Positions 16,905 through 24,546 of a DNA stretch of 32,675 nt are shown piece by piece. Origin of the DNA: an uncultured Alphaproteobacteria bacterium. GTDB taxonomy: Bacteria; Pseudomonadota; Alphaproteobacteria; RF32; CAG-239. Each line of letters starts with the position of its first letter. Positions within the stretch are counted from its first letter, which is position 1. Both the position numbers and the translations under genes were made by a program. Location: contig CALXUP010000016.1 in assembly GCA_944391715.1 (NCBI GenBank), forward strand, positions 1 through 32,675, written 5' to 3'. The notes beneath the pieces were generated by a model. The model worked only from the letters and a program-made list of their open reading frames with translations. It did no database searches and was not told the origin of the DNA.

Positions 16905-17342
16905 TTATACCAGTTCGTCAACTTCTTCCGGCGGCTGATTGTTTTCATAAAAATGTTTCAGATAAGATTGCGGAAGTTTGTCGTTGTTATCATCTTTGAC
17001 ATAAGACTGATTGTTATCATATACGCCGATGTTTTTGGTTGAGTGATAAGCATTTTCTTCTGGAGCTTCATACAAGTTGCTGGCCGCAATTGCTTCGATT
17101 GCGTTGGGAACATAAGCGCCGGAAGCGGACGAAGACGAACTTTTTTCAGGCGTTTTTTCGTCTTGAAATTTTTGTTTGGGATTTTGTCTCCGGTTATCAT
17201 CGTTGCGGACGTCTTCATTAATAAACACATTGTTGGATGTGTCGACATTTTCCACAAAACTTTCACCATGCCCACGGGAAACTGTGTAGTTGCGATCGGT
17301 TCTCGGTGAGCCGGTTACTCTTCTGGTAGCGCTAATGCTCAT
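16905..17342 (-). CDS. Hypothetical low-complexity protein
   Basis: I do not recognise this family. The 145-residue product is hydrophilic and rich in Asn, Asp, Glu, Ser and Pro. It has a serine run (SSSSSAS near residue 70) and no signal peptide or membrane segment. It is probably mostly disordered, apart from a short AIEAIAASNLYEAPEE segment that could be helical. The coding call rests on a good ribosome site (GGAG before the ATG), a promoter with a 17-base spacer at 17391-17419, and isolation by intergenic sequence on both sides. The C-terminal PPEEVDELV is acidic. The function is unknown. Confidence 0.65.
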   Translation of the reverse strand: MSISATRRVTGSPRTDRNYTVSRGHGESFVENVDTSNNVFINEDVRNDDNRRQNPKQKFQDEKTPEKSSSSSASGAYVPNAIEAIAASNLYEAPEENAYHSTKNIGVYDNNQSYVKDDNNDKLPQSYLKHFYENNQPPEEVDELV

Positions 17343-17390
17343 GGCTTTTCTCCGCGTAAAATTAATTGTTATTCTAACAATCTATAGTCA

Positions 17391-17419
17391 AATATAGCAT
17401 AATTTCAGGGAAAAGTCTA
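17391..17419 (-). promoter_or_regulatory. Promoter of the low-complexity hypothetical gene
   Basis: On the minus strand TAGACT (17419-17414), a 17-base spacer and TATATT (17396-17391) precede the gene by about 50 bases. Two CTATAG palindromes (17382-17387 and 17417-17422) bracket the promoter 35 bases apart and could be regulator half-sites. Confidence 0.5.
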
Positions 17420-17441
17420 TAGTTATTTGATTTTTATATAA

Positions 17442-17476
17442 AAAATCGCAGTATTTTTGAGAATACCGCGATTTTG
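17442..17476. terminator. Terminator after the TatA-like gene
   Basis: On the minus strand AAAATCGCGGTATT is followed by a short loop and AATACTGCGATTTTTT. The stem has one G-T pair and runs into a T-run, ending the nagZ-TatA-like transcript. The A-run on the other side lets it act in both directions. Confidence 0.8.
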
Positions 17477-17501
17477 GATGTGGAAAACATTTATTTGACA
17501 G

Positions 17502-17693
17502 TTATTCTTTGTCTTTTTTATTTTTGGAAGTATTGATTTTGTTTTCGAGTTCAACCTTTTTTTCTGCCGCCGCTTTTTTGAGTGTCTCAATTTTTTTGCG
17601 GGCAATTTCTTTCCAGGAAGACAGGTTGTTGGCATTGAAAATAATTACGATTGCCGCAATGATTAATATCCATTCTAACAAGCCGGTAAACAC
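17502..17693 (-). CDS. Small TatA-like single-span membrane protein
   Basis: The 63-residue product has one N-terminal membrane helix (LLEWILIIAAIVIIF, about 5-19). A short hinge, an amphipathic helix (NLSSWKEIARKKIETLKKA) and a lysine-rich tail follow. This is the layout of TatA/TatB, the pore or receptor subunits of twin-arginine export, but the Phe-Gly hinge is Phe-Asn here. The start is GTG, seven bases after AAAGGAG. It begins 12 bases after nagZ. In several alphaproteobacteria I recall tatA-tatB-tatC after nagZ-scpA-scpB, so position supports a TatA origin. No tatB, tatC, scpA or scpB is here. It may instead be an unrelated small membrane protein. Confidence 0.6.
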   Translation of the reverse strand: MFTGLLEWILIIAAIVIIFNANNLSSWKEIARKKIETLKKAAAEKKVELENKINTSKNKKDKE

Positions 17694-17705
17694 GTATTTT
17701 CTCCT

Positions 17706-18791
17706 TTATTGGTTGGATGTTATATGATGCAGGACTTCCGTTGCATCATAATCTTCATCGTAGTTTTTTAAATTAACACTAAAATGCAAATAGTCTTTAT
17801 AAATTTGCGGAATATCAACAGTTTTGTGCGGTGATGCAATAAGGTTTTGTATTTTTTCAAGCCGGGAGCAGGAAACATCGCTTAACGGGCGGCAATTTTT
17901 GCAAACTTCCGTGAGCCCCTGCAATGTTCCGCCGCAATAGCAAACGGCATCGCAACCGGCGTCAAGCGAAAGCTGGGTTTTTAATCCGAGGGAGCCGTTG
18001 AGGGCGCGCATATCAATGGCGTCGCTGATTAAAAATCCTTGAAAACCGATTAATCCGCGGATGATTTCGGCAATGATTTTGGGCGACTGGGTAGCCGGCA
18101 GGCGATTGTCGATTTCCGGCAGCAGAATGTGGGCCGTCATGGCGGCCGGCGTATCGGCGGTCAGGGATGTTGCAACGGAAAAATCTTTTTCCAGTTCTTT
18201 CAGCGGACAGCGGATAACCGGAAGTTCCAGGTGCGGATCGGTTTCTGCCGGTCCCAGGGCGGGAAGGTGTTTGATGCAAGGACATACGGCGCTGTTGCGG
18301 TAGGCTTCAAGCATGGTTTTTGCCAAGGCGGTGTTGATTTGAGGAGAGCCGGAAAAACAGCGGCTGGCCAGAACTTTTGACGTTTGCGGGCGGCAAAGGT
18401 CTATAACGGGAGCATAGTTCCAGTTTATTCCCAGACTGTGTAAATCATCGGCAATCAGCCAGGCATGGGCGGCGGCGATTTTTTTTGCCTGGTCGAGTCC
18501 GTGGCTTTCGGCAATTTCGCCAAGTTGTCGTTGCGCCATGTAACTCCGGAAATCCGGCTCATGAAGCCGCCGGACGCGTCCGCCTTCCTGGTCAATGGCA
18601 ATCAATACGTTTTTACGGCCGATGGTTTCTTTGATTTCGGCAACGAGTTTTTTTATCTGGTGAGGATTTGAAATATTGCGATTGAACAGTGTAACGCCCA
18701 GCGGGTTGAATTCCGAAAATATCCGTTTTTCGTCATCGGTCAGACCGGTTCCGGAACAAGACAGCATGGCGGCAAGTATCGGTTTTTTCAT
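17706..18791 (-). CDS. nagZ: Beta-N-acetylhexosaminidase, glycoside hydrolase family 3
   Basis: NagZ removes N-acetylglucosamine from anhydromuropeptides in cytoplasmic peptidoglycan recycling. The 361-residue protein has no signal peptide. Visible features are LIAIDQEGGRVRRL (63-76), NYAPVIDL (125-132), the dyad segment with D185 and H187 in TDPHLELP, and the nucleophile D257 in ISDAIDM. The usual KHFPGHG motif is changed to KHLPALG (174-180), while the Asp-His dyad is kept. A strong ribosome site (GAGGAG) precedes the ATG. It lies between an M50 protease gene (11-base gap) and the TatA-like gene, in a cluster with SPOR and dgt seen in other alphaproteobacteria. Confidence 0.9.
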   Translation of the reverse strand: MKKPILAAMLSCSGTGLTDDEKRIFSEFNPLGVTLFNRNISNPHQIKKLVAEIKETIGRKNVLIAIDQEGGRVRRLHEPDFRSYMAQRQLGEIAESHGLDQAKKIAAAHAWLIADDLHSLGINWNYAPVIDLCRPQTSKVLASRCFSGSPQINTALAKTMLEAYRNSAVCPCIKHLPALGPAETDPHLELPVIRCPLKELEKDFSVATSLTADTPAAMTAHILLPEIDNRLPATQSPKIIAEIIRGLIGFQGFLISDAIDMRALNGSLGLKTQLSLDAGCDAVCYCGGTLQGLTEVCKNCRPLSDVSCSRLEKIQNLIASPHKTVDIPQIYKDYLHFSVNLKNYDEDYDATEVLHHITSNQ

Positions 18792-18802
18792 GTTTTTTCT
18801 CC

Positions 18803-19459
18803 TCAGAGTCCGTATACAAAGCGGATAAAGCGGAATAGTGCTCCCAATCCGTAGTTGAAGTAGGCAGTGAGAATGTCTCCGCCGGCGCCAAACTGCCGTC
18901 CGAACCAGGGCAGGATGATTAAAACCAGCAGCAGCGGTATAATCATCTGGCGTTCAAACAAAACGTATTTTTGCGCCCAGGGTTTTTGAATCCAACCGAA
19001 GAATATTTTTGAACCGTCAAGCGGCGGAACGGGAATCAGGTTAAACAAAGCGAGAACCAGATTGACGATGGTAAATGCCGATAAAAAAGCTTTCAGCGCA
19101 TCCGGCATAAAAGGGGCATAAAAAACAATCAGCGAAGCGGAGACAAAGGCCAGAATCAGATTGGTAACAATTCCGGCCGCGGCAACGATGACAACCGCCC
19201 AAGTCGGGTTGCGAAGGCGGGAAAAATCAACGGGAACAGGTTTTGCCCAGCCAAAAACCGGTAAATGTGAAAGGCTTAAAACAGCCGGCAGAATGATTGT
19301 GCCGAACGGATCCACATGATGCAGCGGATTTAATGACAGGCGGTTCATGCGGTATGCCGTATCGTCGCCCAAAAGCCGGGCTGCCCAGCCGTGGGATATT
19401 TCGTGGGCGACGATGGCGATGACTGCCGCGCAGAGGCTGATGATTAAACCGGCTGCCAT
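18803..19459 (-). CDS. Site-2 protease family membrane metallopeptidase (M50)
   Basis: This predicted intramembrane zinc protease has an unknown substrate. The 218-residue protein carries HEISH at 19-23 (catalytic Glu20) at the end of the first membrane helix. It has LSLNPLHHVDPFGTI and FGWAKPVPVDFSRLRNP, typical of the compact Rv1735c/YwhC-like M50 group without PDZ. The third-ligand motif NLIPVPPLDGSKI and further membrane helices follow. It begins four bases after the SPOR gene stop, with little ribosome site of its own, so coupled translation is likely. It is distinct from rseP at 7365-8513. Insertion between SPOR and nagZ is not the order I would expect. Confidence 0.88.
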   Translation of the reverse strand: MAAGLIISLCAAVIAIVAHEISHGWAARLLGDDTAYRMNRLSLNPLHHVDPFGTIILPAVLSLSHLPVFGWAKPVPVDFSRLRNPTWAVVIVAAAGIVTNLILAFVSASLIVFYAPFMPDALKAFLSAFTIVNLVLALFNLIPVPPLDGSKIFFGWIQKPWAQKYVLFERQMIIPLLLVLIILPWFGRQFGAGGDILTAYFNYGLGALFRFIRFVYGL

Positions 19460-19463
19460 AAGC

Positions 19464-20420
19464 TTATTTTTTCTTTACAATACAGCTGCCGCCGGCATTT
19501 TTGATTTGTCCGCACAAACTGTCGGCACCGGTGCGGTCGGCAAATGCTCCGGCATACAGGCGGTAGTAAGTTCCTTTGGTGCCTAAGTCTGCGGCTTCAA
19601 CTTCATGCGGCAGCGGCGCAAGAAATGCGTGTTTTTTGCTCAGGTTTGTCCAAGAGGACTGAACGGCTTTCCGGTTAGGCGAAGACATCAGCTGAACCGT
19701 CCATTGCCCGGCGGGGATTTTTCCGCTTTCGGCAACGGCCGAAGCGGCAGGCTGCGGTTCTGTCGCGGCAATAGACGGCAGGTTGACGATTTTCTTTTCC
19801 TGTTCGACAGCCGAAGCCGGTTCTTTAACCGGTTGAGCCGGGGCAGCGTTTTTCTTTTCTTCGGTTTTTATAATTTCCTGCGCCTGGGAAATCAGAACCT
19901 GAGACGGTGCGGTTTCTTTGATTTCTTCCGCGGCCTTGACTTCTGATTTTTTAATCTCCGTTGCGGTGTCAGCTGCGGTGGTTGTTCCGGTTGCCAGTGC
20001 AGCGGCGGAGACTACAGGAATCTGAGGCTCTTCGGGCGGAGGAAGAAGTTTTTCCACGGACGTTTTTTCTCCACCCGATGTTTTGTCAATGATATTGTAA
20101 ACGGTTTTATCCTGGTTAAGAATTTCCATGCCGCCGGGATCACTGGGCTGGACTTTTACGGCAGCCTGCGGACGGCGGATAACCGGAATTTCGGCCGTAT
20201 CATTCTGAGCGTAACGGGGTGAGAGAACAAACCAGCCGACGATGCCGGCCAGAACAACGCCGGAAACAGCGCCGATGAAAACATTTTTTGAGCGGTTCAG
20301 GTCGTTTCGCCGTTCTTCAAAGGCAAAATTATTCTGGCTGTCAATGTTTTGCCGGAATTCGCTAAAGCGTTCGGCGGTTATGCGTTTGTCTTGGTTGTCG
20401 TCAGGAAGCCCCGGAAACAT
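19464..20420 (-). CDS. SPOR domain protein, single-pass membrane anchor
   Basis: SPOR domains bind denuded glycan strands at the septum. The 318-residue protein has a short cytoplasmic N-terminus and one membrane helix (about 47-66, NVFIGAVSGVVLAGIVGWFVL). A long Pro/Glu/Ala-rich periplasmic linker follows, then a C-terminal SPOR domain (about 238-318, starting GQWTVQLMSSPNRKAV and containing YYRLYAGAF). I chose ATG 20420 because GGGAG lies eight bases upstream. An in-frame TTG at 20489 adds 23 residues but has no good ribosome site. It lies between dgt and the M50 gene; SPOR next to nagZ is typical of alphaproteobacteria and fits a role in cell-wall metabolism. Confidence 0.88.
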   Translation of the reverse strand: MFPGLPDDNQDKRITAERFSEFRQNIDSQNNFAFEERRNDLNRSKNVFIGAVSGVVLAGIVGWFVLSPRYAQNDTAEIPVIRRPQAAVKVQPSDPGGMEILNQDKTVYNIIDKTSGGEKTSVEKLLPPPEEPQIPVVSAAALATGTTTAADTATEIKKSEVKAAEEIKETAPSQVLISQAQEIIKTEEKKNAAPAQPVKEPASAVEQEKKIVNLPSIAATEPQPAASAVAESGKIPAGQWTVQLMSSPNRKAVQSSWTNLSKKHAFLAPLPHEVEAADLGTKGTYYRLYAGAFADRTGADSLCGQIKNAGGSCIVKKK

Positions 20421-20494
20421 TTTTTTATCTCCCAAAAGTAATTGTCTGGCTTTGAGTATAATCATAAAAGCTTTATAATTTTTTAACAAAAAGC

Positions 20495-21649
20495 CTAAAA
20501 TCTGGTCAGATTGTCAAAAAGCTTCTGGTGTTCTTCTATGGCGTACATATCGGTCATATTGGCGATGTAAGTACAAATGATGTCGGCAATCTGGTTTTCC
20601 GGACTTTGTCCGCTCAAAAGACGGCGTTCGGATCCGGGAAGAAGTTTCCAGTCGGACATAAAGACGTTAAACAGTTCTTCAATGATTTTTTGTGATTTCA
20701 TATCCATCCGGACAACGTTGGTATGGGTATAGAAATGCTCTTTTAAAAAGGCACGGAGTTGAGAGATTTCAGCATCGACCCTAGGGGAAAAACAAACCAG
20801 AAAGCCGTTGTGCTTTCTTACGTCTCCGGCGGTATGAATGTTATATTTCTGTAAGTTGGCCCGGGTGTTGTCAAGCAGGTCAAAAACCATTTTTGCAATC
20901 ATATTACGGGTAACGGCATAGATGCAGACATTGGAATCGGAGCCGGGATGACTTTTATGCAGGTTGTCCAAGATTTCTTTGATGAAAGGAAGTTCCCGCA
21001 TTTGCTCCAATGTATAAAATCCGGCGCGAAAACCGTCTTCGATATCGTGGTTTAAATAGGCGATGTCATCGGCATTGGCGGCGATTTGGGCTTCTAATGA
21101 CGGATAGTGTTTCAAATCAAGGTCAAAAATTTTGTTGAACTGTTTGAGGTATCCGTTAAGGGCGCCTTTGACGGGGCCGTTGTGTTTGACCGTTCCTTCA
21201 AGGGTTTCCCAGGTCAGGTTCAGTCCGGGAAAGTCCGGATAGTGGGTTTCAAGTTTGGTTACGATTTTCAGAGCCTGGACATTATGGTCGAAACCGCCGT
21301 ATTTTTTCATAACTTTTTGCAGTCCGCGCTCGCCGGCGTGACCGAACGGGGAATGTCCGAGGTCATGGTCCAGGGCAATGGCCTCGCCGAGTTCTTCGTT
21401 TAATCCGAGGCTTTTGCATAACGTGCGGGTAATCTGGGCGACTTCGATGCTGTGAGTCAGCCGGGTGCGGTAGTTTTTGCCTTCGTGATAGGCAAACACC
21501 TGGGTTTTTCCGTCAAGGCGGCGAAAGGCCGAAGAGTGAATCAGGCGGTCGCGGTCACGCTGGAACGGCGAACGGATGAGATTGGCAAAATCCGGGTGAA
21601 GCCGTCCGCGGCTTTGTTCCGGCAGAGTGGCGTAAGAGGCAAGTTCCAT
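20495..21649 (-). CDS. dgt: Deoxyguanosinetriphosphate triphosphohydrolase-like protein
   Basis: This HD-domain hydrolase converts dGTP or other dNTPs to nucleoside and triphosphate, affecting nucleotide pool balance. The 384-residue protein has RDRDRLIHSSAFRRLDGKTQV (31-51), the HD metal ligands H66 (RLTHSIEV) and H95-D96 (ALDHDLGHSPFGHAGE), and a helical C-terminal part. Length matches the shorter alphaproteobacterial type. The ATG begins the conserved N-terminus MELASYATLPEQSRGR. It is the first gene of the minus-strand cluster dgt-SPOR-M50-nagZ-TatA-like and is divergent from xthA across 77 bases. Confidence 0.94.
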   Translation of the reverse strand: MELASYATLPEQSRGRLHPDFANLIRSPFQRDRDRLIHSSAFRRLDGKTQVFAYHEGKNYRTRLTHSIEVAQITRTLCKSLGLNEELGEAIALDHDLGHSPFGHAGERGLQKVMKKYGGFDHNVQALKIVTKLETHYPDFPGLNLTWETLEGTVKHNGPVKGALNGYLKQFNKIFDLDLKHYPSLEAQIAANADDIAYLNHDIEDGFRAGFYTLEQMRELPFIKEILDNLHKSHPGSDSNVCIYAVTRNMIAKMVFDLLDNTRANLQKYNIHTAGDVRKHNGFLVCFSPRVDAEISQLRAFLKEHFYTHTNVVRMDMKSQKIIEELFNVFMSDWKLLPGSERRLLSGQSPENQIADIICTYIANMTDMYAIEEHQKLFDNLTRF

Positions 21650-21683
21650 GAGATTATCTTTCCTTGAAAATATTTTAAATCCG

Positions 21684-21712
21684 TTGTAAGAGTATAAGCG
21701 AAATGATTAAAT
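21684..21712 (+). promoter_or_regulatory. Possible promoter of xthA
   Basis: TTGTAA (21684-21689), a 17-base spacer and TTAAAT (21707-21712) lie 14 bases before xthA in the short dgt-xthA divergent region. The -10 match is weak. Confidence 0.3.
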
Positions 21713-21726
21713 AAAAGGTAAAAGAG

Positions 21727-22521
21727 ATGATTGCAGCAACTTATAACGTCAATTCGATTAACGCCCGGATGGAGAATTTGCTCAGCTGGCTGAAAGAGAA
21801 AAGTCCGGATATTGTTTTGCTGCAGGAGATTAAGACCGAGTATGGCGGTTTTCCCTTTTTTGAGCTGCAGGCGGCCGGATATGAGGCGGCAATTCTCGGC
21901 CAGAAGAGCTATAACGGTGTTGCGGTTCTTTCCAAAAAAAAGATAAAGGTGATTGAAGAAGGACTGCCTGGTTTGAAAGACGAACAGGCCCGGTATCTGG
22001 AAGCGGAAACGGAAGCGGACGGCGAAGTCTGGCGTGTGGCTTCGGTTTATCTGCCGAACGGGAATCCTCCGTATAATAATCCTGACGACGACAGCAAATA
22101 TGTTTATAAGCTCAAATGGATGGATGCTTTGTATGAGCATGCAAAAGATTTGTTGCGGCTGAATCGTCCGGTTTTGCTCGGGGGCGATTTTAATGTGATT
22201 TTGACGGCTGAAGATGTTTATGATGAGAAAGCTTTTTTGAACAACGCCCTGTGCCGGGAAGAAGTCCGGCAAAAACTGACGGCAATCAGATACCTTGGGT
22301 TTTATGACGCTTTCCGGCTTTTGCATCCGCAGGAAAAAGGCTATACGTTTTGGGATTATGCCGGACAGGCTTTTCTGGCGGACAACGGAATGCGAATCGA
22401 TTATATGATGCTTTCACCGCAAGCTGCCGACCGTTTGTCTTTTTGCGAAGTAGACAAGAATCCCAGGCGCGGTTCCAAGCCGTCTGACCATACGCCGTTG
22501 ATTGTTGAGTTGAAAAGCTGA
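21727..22521 (+). CDS. xthA: Exodeoxyribonuclease III (AP endonuclease)
   Basis: It cleaves abasic sites and trims 3' ends in base excision repair. The 264-residue endonuclease/exonuclease/phosphatase-fold protein shows MIAATYNVNSINAR, DIVLLQEIKTE (catalytic Glu), GGDFNV, RIDYMMLSP and the closing SDHTPLIVEL with the catalytic Asp-His pair. Length is typical. The ATG follows AAAGGTAAAAGAG. Its stop shares one base with the rnr start (TGATG), so the two are translationally coupled. Confidence 0.95.
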   Translation: MIAATYNVNSINARMENLLSWLKEKSPDIVLLQEIKTEYGGFPFFELQAAGYEAAILGQKSYNGVAVLSKKKIKVIEEGLPGLKDEQARYLEAETEADGEVWRVASVYLPNGNPPYNNPDDDSKYVYKLKWMDALYEHAKDLLRLNRPVLLGGDFNVILTAEDVYDEKAFLNNALCREEVRQKLTAIRYLGFYDAFRLLHPQEKGYTFWDYAGQAFLADNGMRIDYMMLSPQAADRLSFCEVDKNPRRGSKPSDHTPLIVELKS

Positions 22522-24473
22522 TGGCAAAGAGAGTTAAAAAAAGCAAACGCCGGCTGCCGGAACTGATAAAAATTGAAATTTACGGCGAAACGGAAGATGG
22601 GGAACTTGTGGCCAGAACGGTTTGTGAAAAACACAATCCTACCGGGGCGGAAATTTTTGTGCAGCCGAATAAGAGGATGAAACCGGCGCTGATGCCGGGT
22701 GATGTGGTTTTGGCCAAACTGTTTTATCTGCACGGCGTTTTTTCTGCCCGTCCGGTTACCCGTCTCGGCGGTGCGGACGATTTTGTGGAAAAGCGCTACG
22801 GCGTGATTGAAAAGCACGGTGAAAAGGCATTGGTGGTCAGTGCGGAGAAAAATTCGCACGAAACATATTGGCTGAATTCCGGCAAGGGCTTGAAAGACGG
22901 TGATTTTGTCAGCTTTTTTCCGGAAGGGGACAAAAGGTTTAAGACCGCGCGCGTCATCAGGGTTATCGGGACGTTTGACCTTCATAAGGCAACGTCCGCT
23001 TTGGTGTTGGACAAGTATGACATTCCGTCCGTTTTTTCAAACAAGGCGAATAAAGAGGCCAAAAAACTGCCTGCTTTTGACCCGTCGGTGCGTCTGGATT
23101 TGACAAATCTGCCGTTTGTAACGATTGACGGAGATGATTCCAAAGATTTTGATGATGCCGTTTGGGCTGAAAAAACGCCGGCCGGTTTTCGTCTTGGGGT
23201 GGCGATTGCCGACGTGGCCTTTTATGTGCGGGATTTGTCCGAACTTGACCGGGAAGCTTATAAGCGTGGAAATTCGGTATATTTGCCGGATATGGTTGTG
23301 CCGATGCTGCCGGAAGTTTTGAGCAATGATTTATGCTCGCTGCGGCCGCGGGAAAAGCGTCCGGTGCTGGCTTGTTTTATTGAAATTGACAATGACGGAA
23401 AAATTCTGAACCATAATTTTCACCGGGCGGTTATCCGGTCGGCCGAGAGACTGACTTACGGCGAAGTACAGGATGCGCTGGACGGCAACAAAAACGACAA
23501 AACGGCTCCGCTTTTTTATCCGGTCATTATGCCCCTTTGGGAGGCTTATCAGGCTTTGGCAAAAGCCCGGAAAAAACGCGGAGCGCTGGAGTTGGAGACT
23601 GATGAGTTTAAAGTCAGGTTTGATAAAGCCGGTGCGGTTAAGTCCGTGGAAAAATGTCCTCATCTGCTCAGCGAAAAAATTGTCGAGGAATTTATGATTG
23701 CAGCAAATGTTGCGGCGGCGCAAACTTTGAAGAAAAGAAAGGTTCCGGTCATGTACCGGATTCACGACAAGCCACGGGCGGAAAGACTGCCGGATTTGGA
23801 AGGGTTGCTGCGGGAGCTGAAAATGAAACTTCCCTCTCTTCCCGCCTTAAAGCCCGGACATTTTAACAAAATTGCCGCGGCTTGTGAAAAGCGAGGGCTG
23901 CAATCGGGTATCAGCGATTTGATTTTGCGGATGCAATCGCAGGCCGTGTATAGTCCGCATAACATCGGGCATTTCGGACTGGGGTTGAAGGATTATGTGC
24001 ATTTTACGTCGCCGATCCGGCGGTATGCGGATCTGCTGGTTCACCGGGCGTTGATTAAAGCTTTGAAACTGCCTGACGGAGGGGCGTTGAACGAGCGTGC
24101 CGATGACAAGCTGTTTGAGGATATCGGTGCTCATATTTCCGAAACGGAACGTAAGGCTGTCAATGCTGAAAGAGAGATGTTGTCGCGCTATCTGGCCGAG
24201 TATCTCAAACCGGCGCAAGGGCAGGTTTTTGACGTGGTGATAACCGGGTTCAGCAATGCCGGGATTTTTGTCCGGATTGAAGAAATCGGCGCCGAAGGGC
24301 TGATTTTTATGAAAACGCTGCCGAATGACCGTTATGTTTTGCCGGAAAACAAGCTTTCTTTGTTCGGAGTGCGGAGCAAGCGGGAATTTCGGCTCGGCGA
24401 CAAGATTAAGGCAATGTTACGGGAGGCCAATCCGGTAACCGGCGGACTGACTTTTCGTTTTTACGACGAATAA
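22521..24473 (+). CDS. rnr: Ribonuclease R, short form
   Basis: This 3'-to-5' exoribonuclease degrades structured RNA. The 650-residue protein begins with a basic stretch (MAKRVKKSKRR), then cold-shock-type OB domains (about 14-160). The RNB catalytic domain follows, with TIDGDDSKDFDDAVW (201-215; D204, D209, D211, D212 region), and then a C-terminal S1 domain (about 575-650). Compared with E. coli RNase R (about 813 residues) it lacks the N-terminal helix-turn-helix and the long basic tail. It could alternatively be labelled a VacB/RNB family exoribonuclease. The start overlaps the xthA stop. rpmG lies two genes on, echoing the rnr...rpmG order of other alphaproteobacteria. Confidence 0.93.
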   Translation: MAKRVKKSKRRLPELIKIEIYGETEDGELVARTVCEKHNPTGAEIFVQPNKRMKPALMPGDVVLAKLFYLHGVFSARPVTRLGGADDFVEKRYGVIEKHGEKALVVSAEKNSHETYWLNSGKGLKDGDFVSFFPEGDKRFKTARVIRVIGTFDLHKATSALVLDKYDIPSVFSNKANKEAKKLPAFDPSVRLDLTNLPFVTIDGDDSKDFDDAVWAEKTPAGFRLGVAIADVAFYVRDLSELDREAYKRGNSVYLPDMVVPMLPEVLSNDLCSLRPREKRPVLACFIEIDNDGKILNHNFHRAVIRSAERLTYGEVQDALDGNKNDKTAPLFYPVIMPLWEAYQALAKARKKRGALELETDEFKVRFDKAGAVKSVEKCPHLLSEKIVEEFMIAANVAAAQTLKKRKVPVMYRIHDKPRAERLPDLEGLLRELKMKLPSLPALKPGHFNKIAAACEKRGLQSGISDLILRMQSQAVYSPHNIGHFGLGLKDYVHFTSPIRRYADLLVHRALIKALKLPDGGALNERADDKLFEDIGAHISETERKAVNAEREMLSRYLAEYLKPAQGQVFDVVITGFSNAGIFVRIEEIGAEGLIFMKTLPNDRYVLPENKLSLFGVRSKREFRLGDKIKAMLREANPVTGGLTFRFYDE

Positions 24474-24546
24474 CTTCGGCGCCGGACTTGTCAAAAATGC
24501 TTTTCGGGGGCAAAATAAATACAAAGGTAATAAAAAGCGGGGACTG

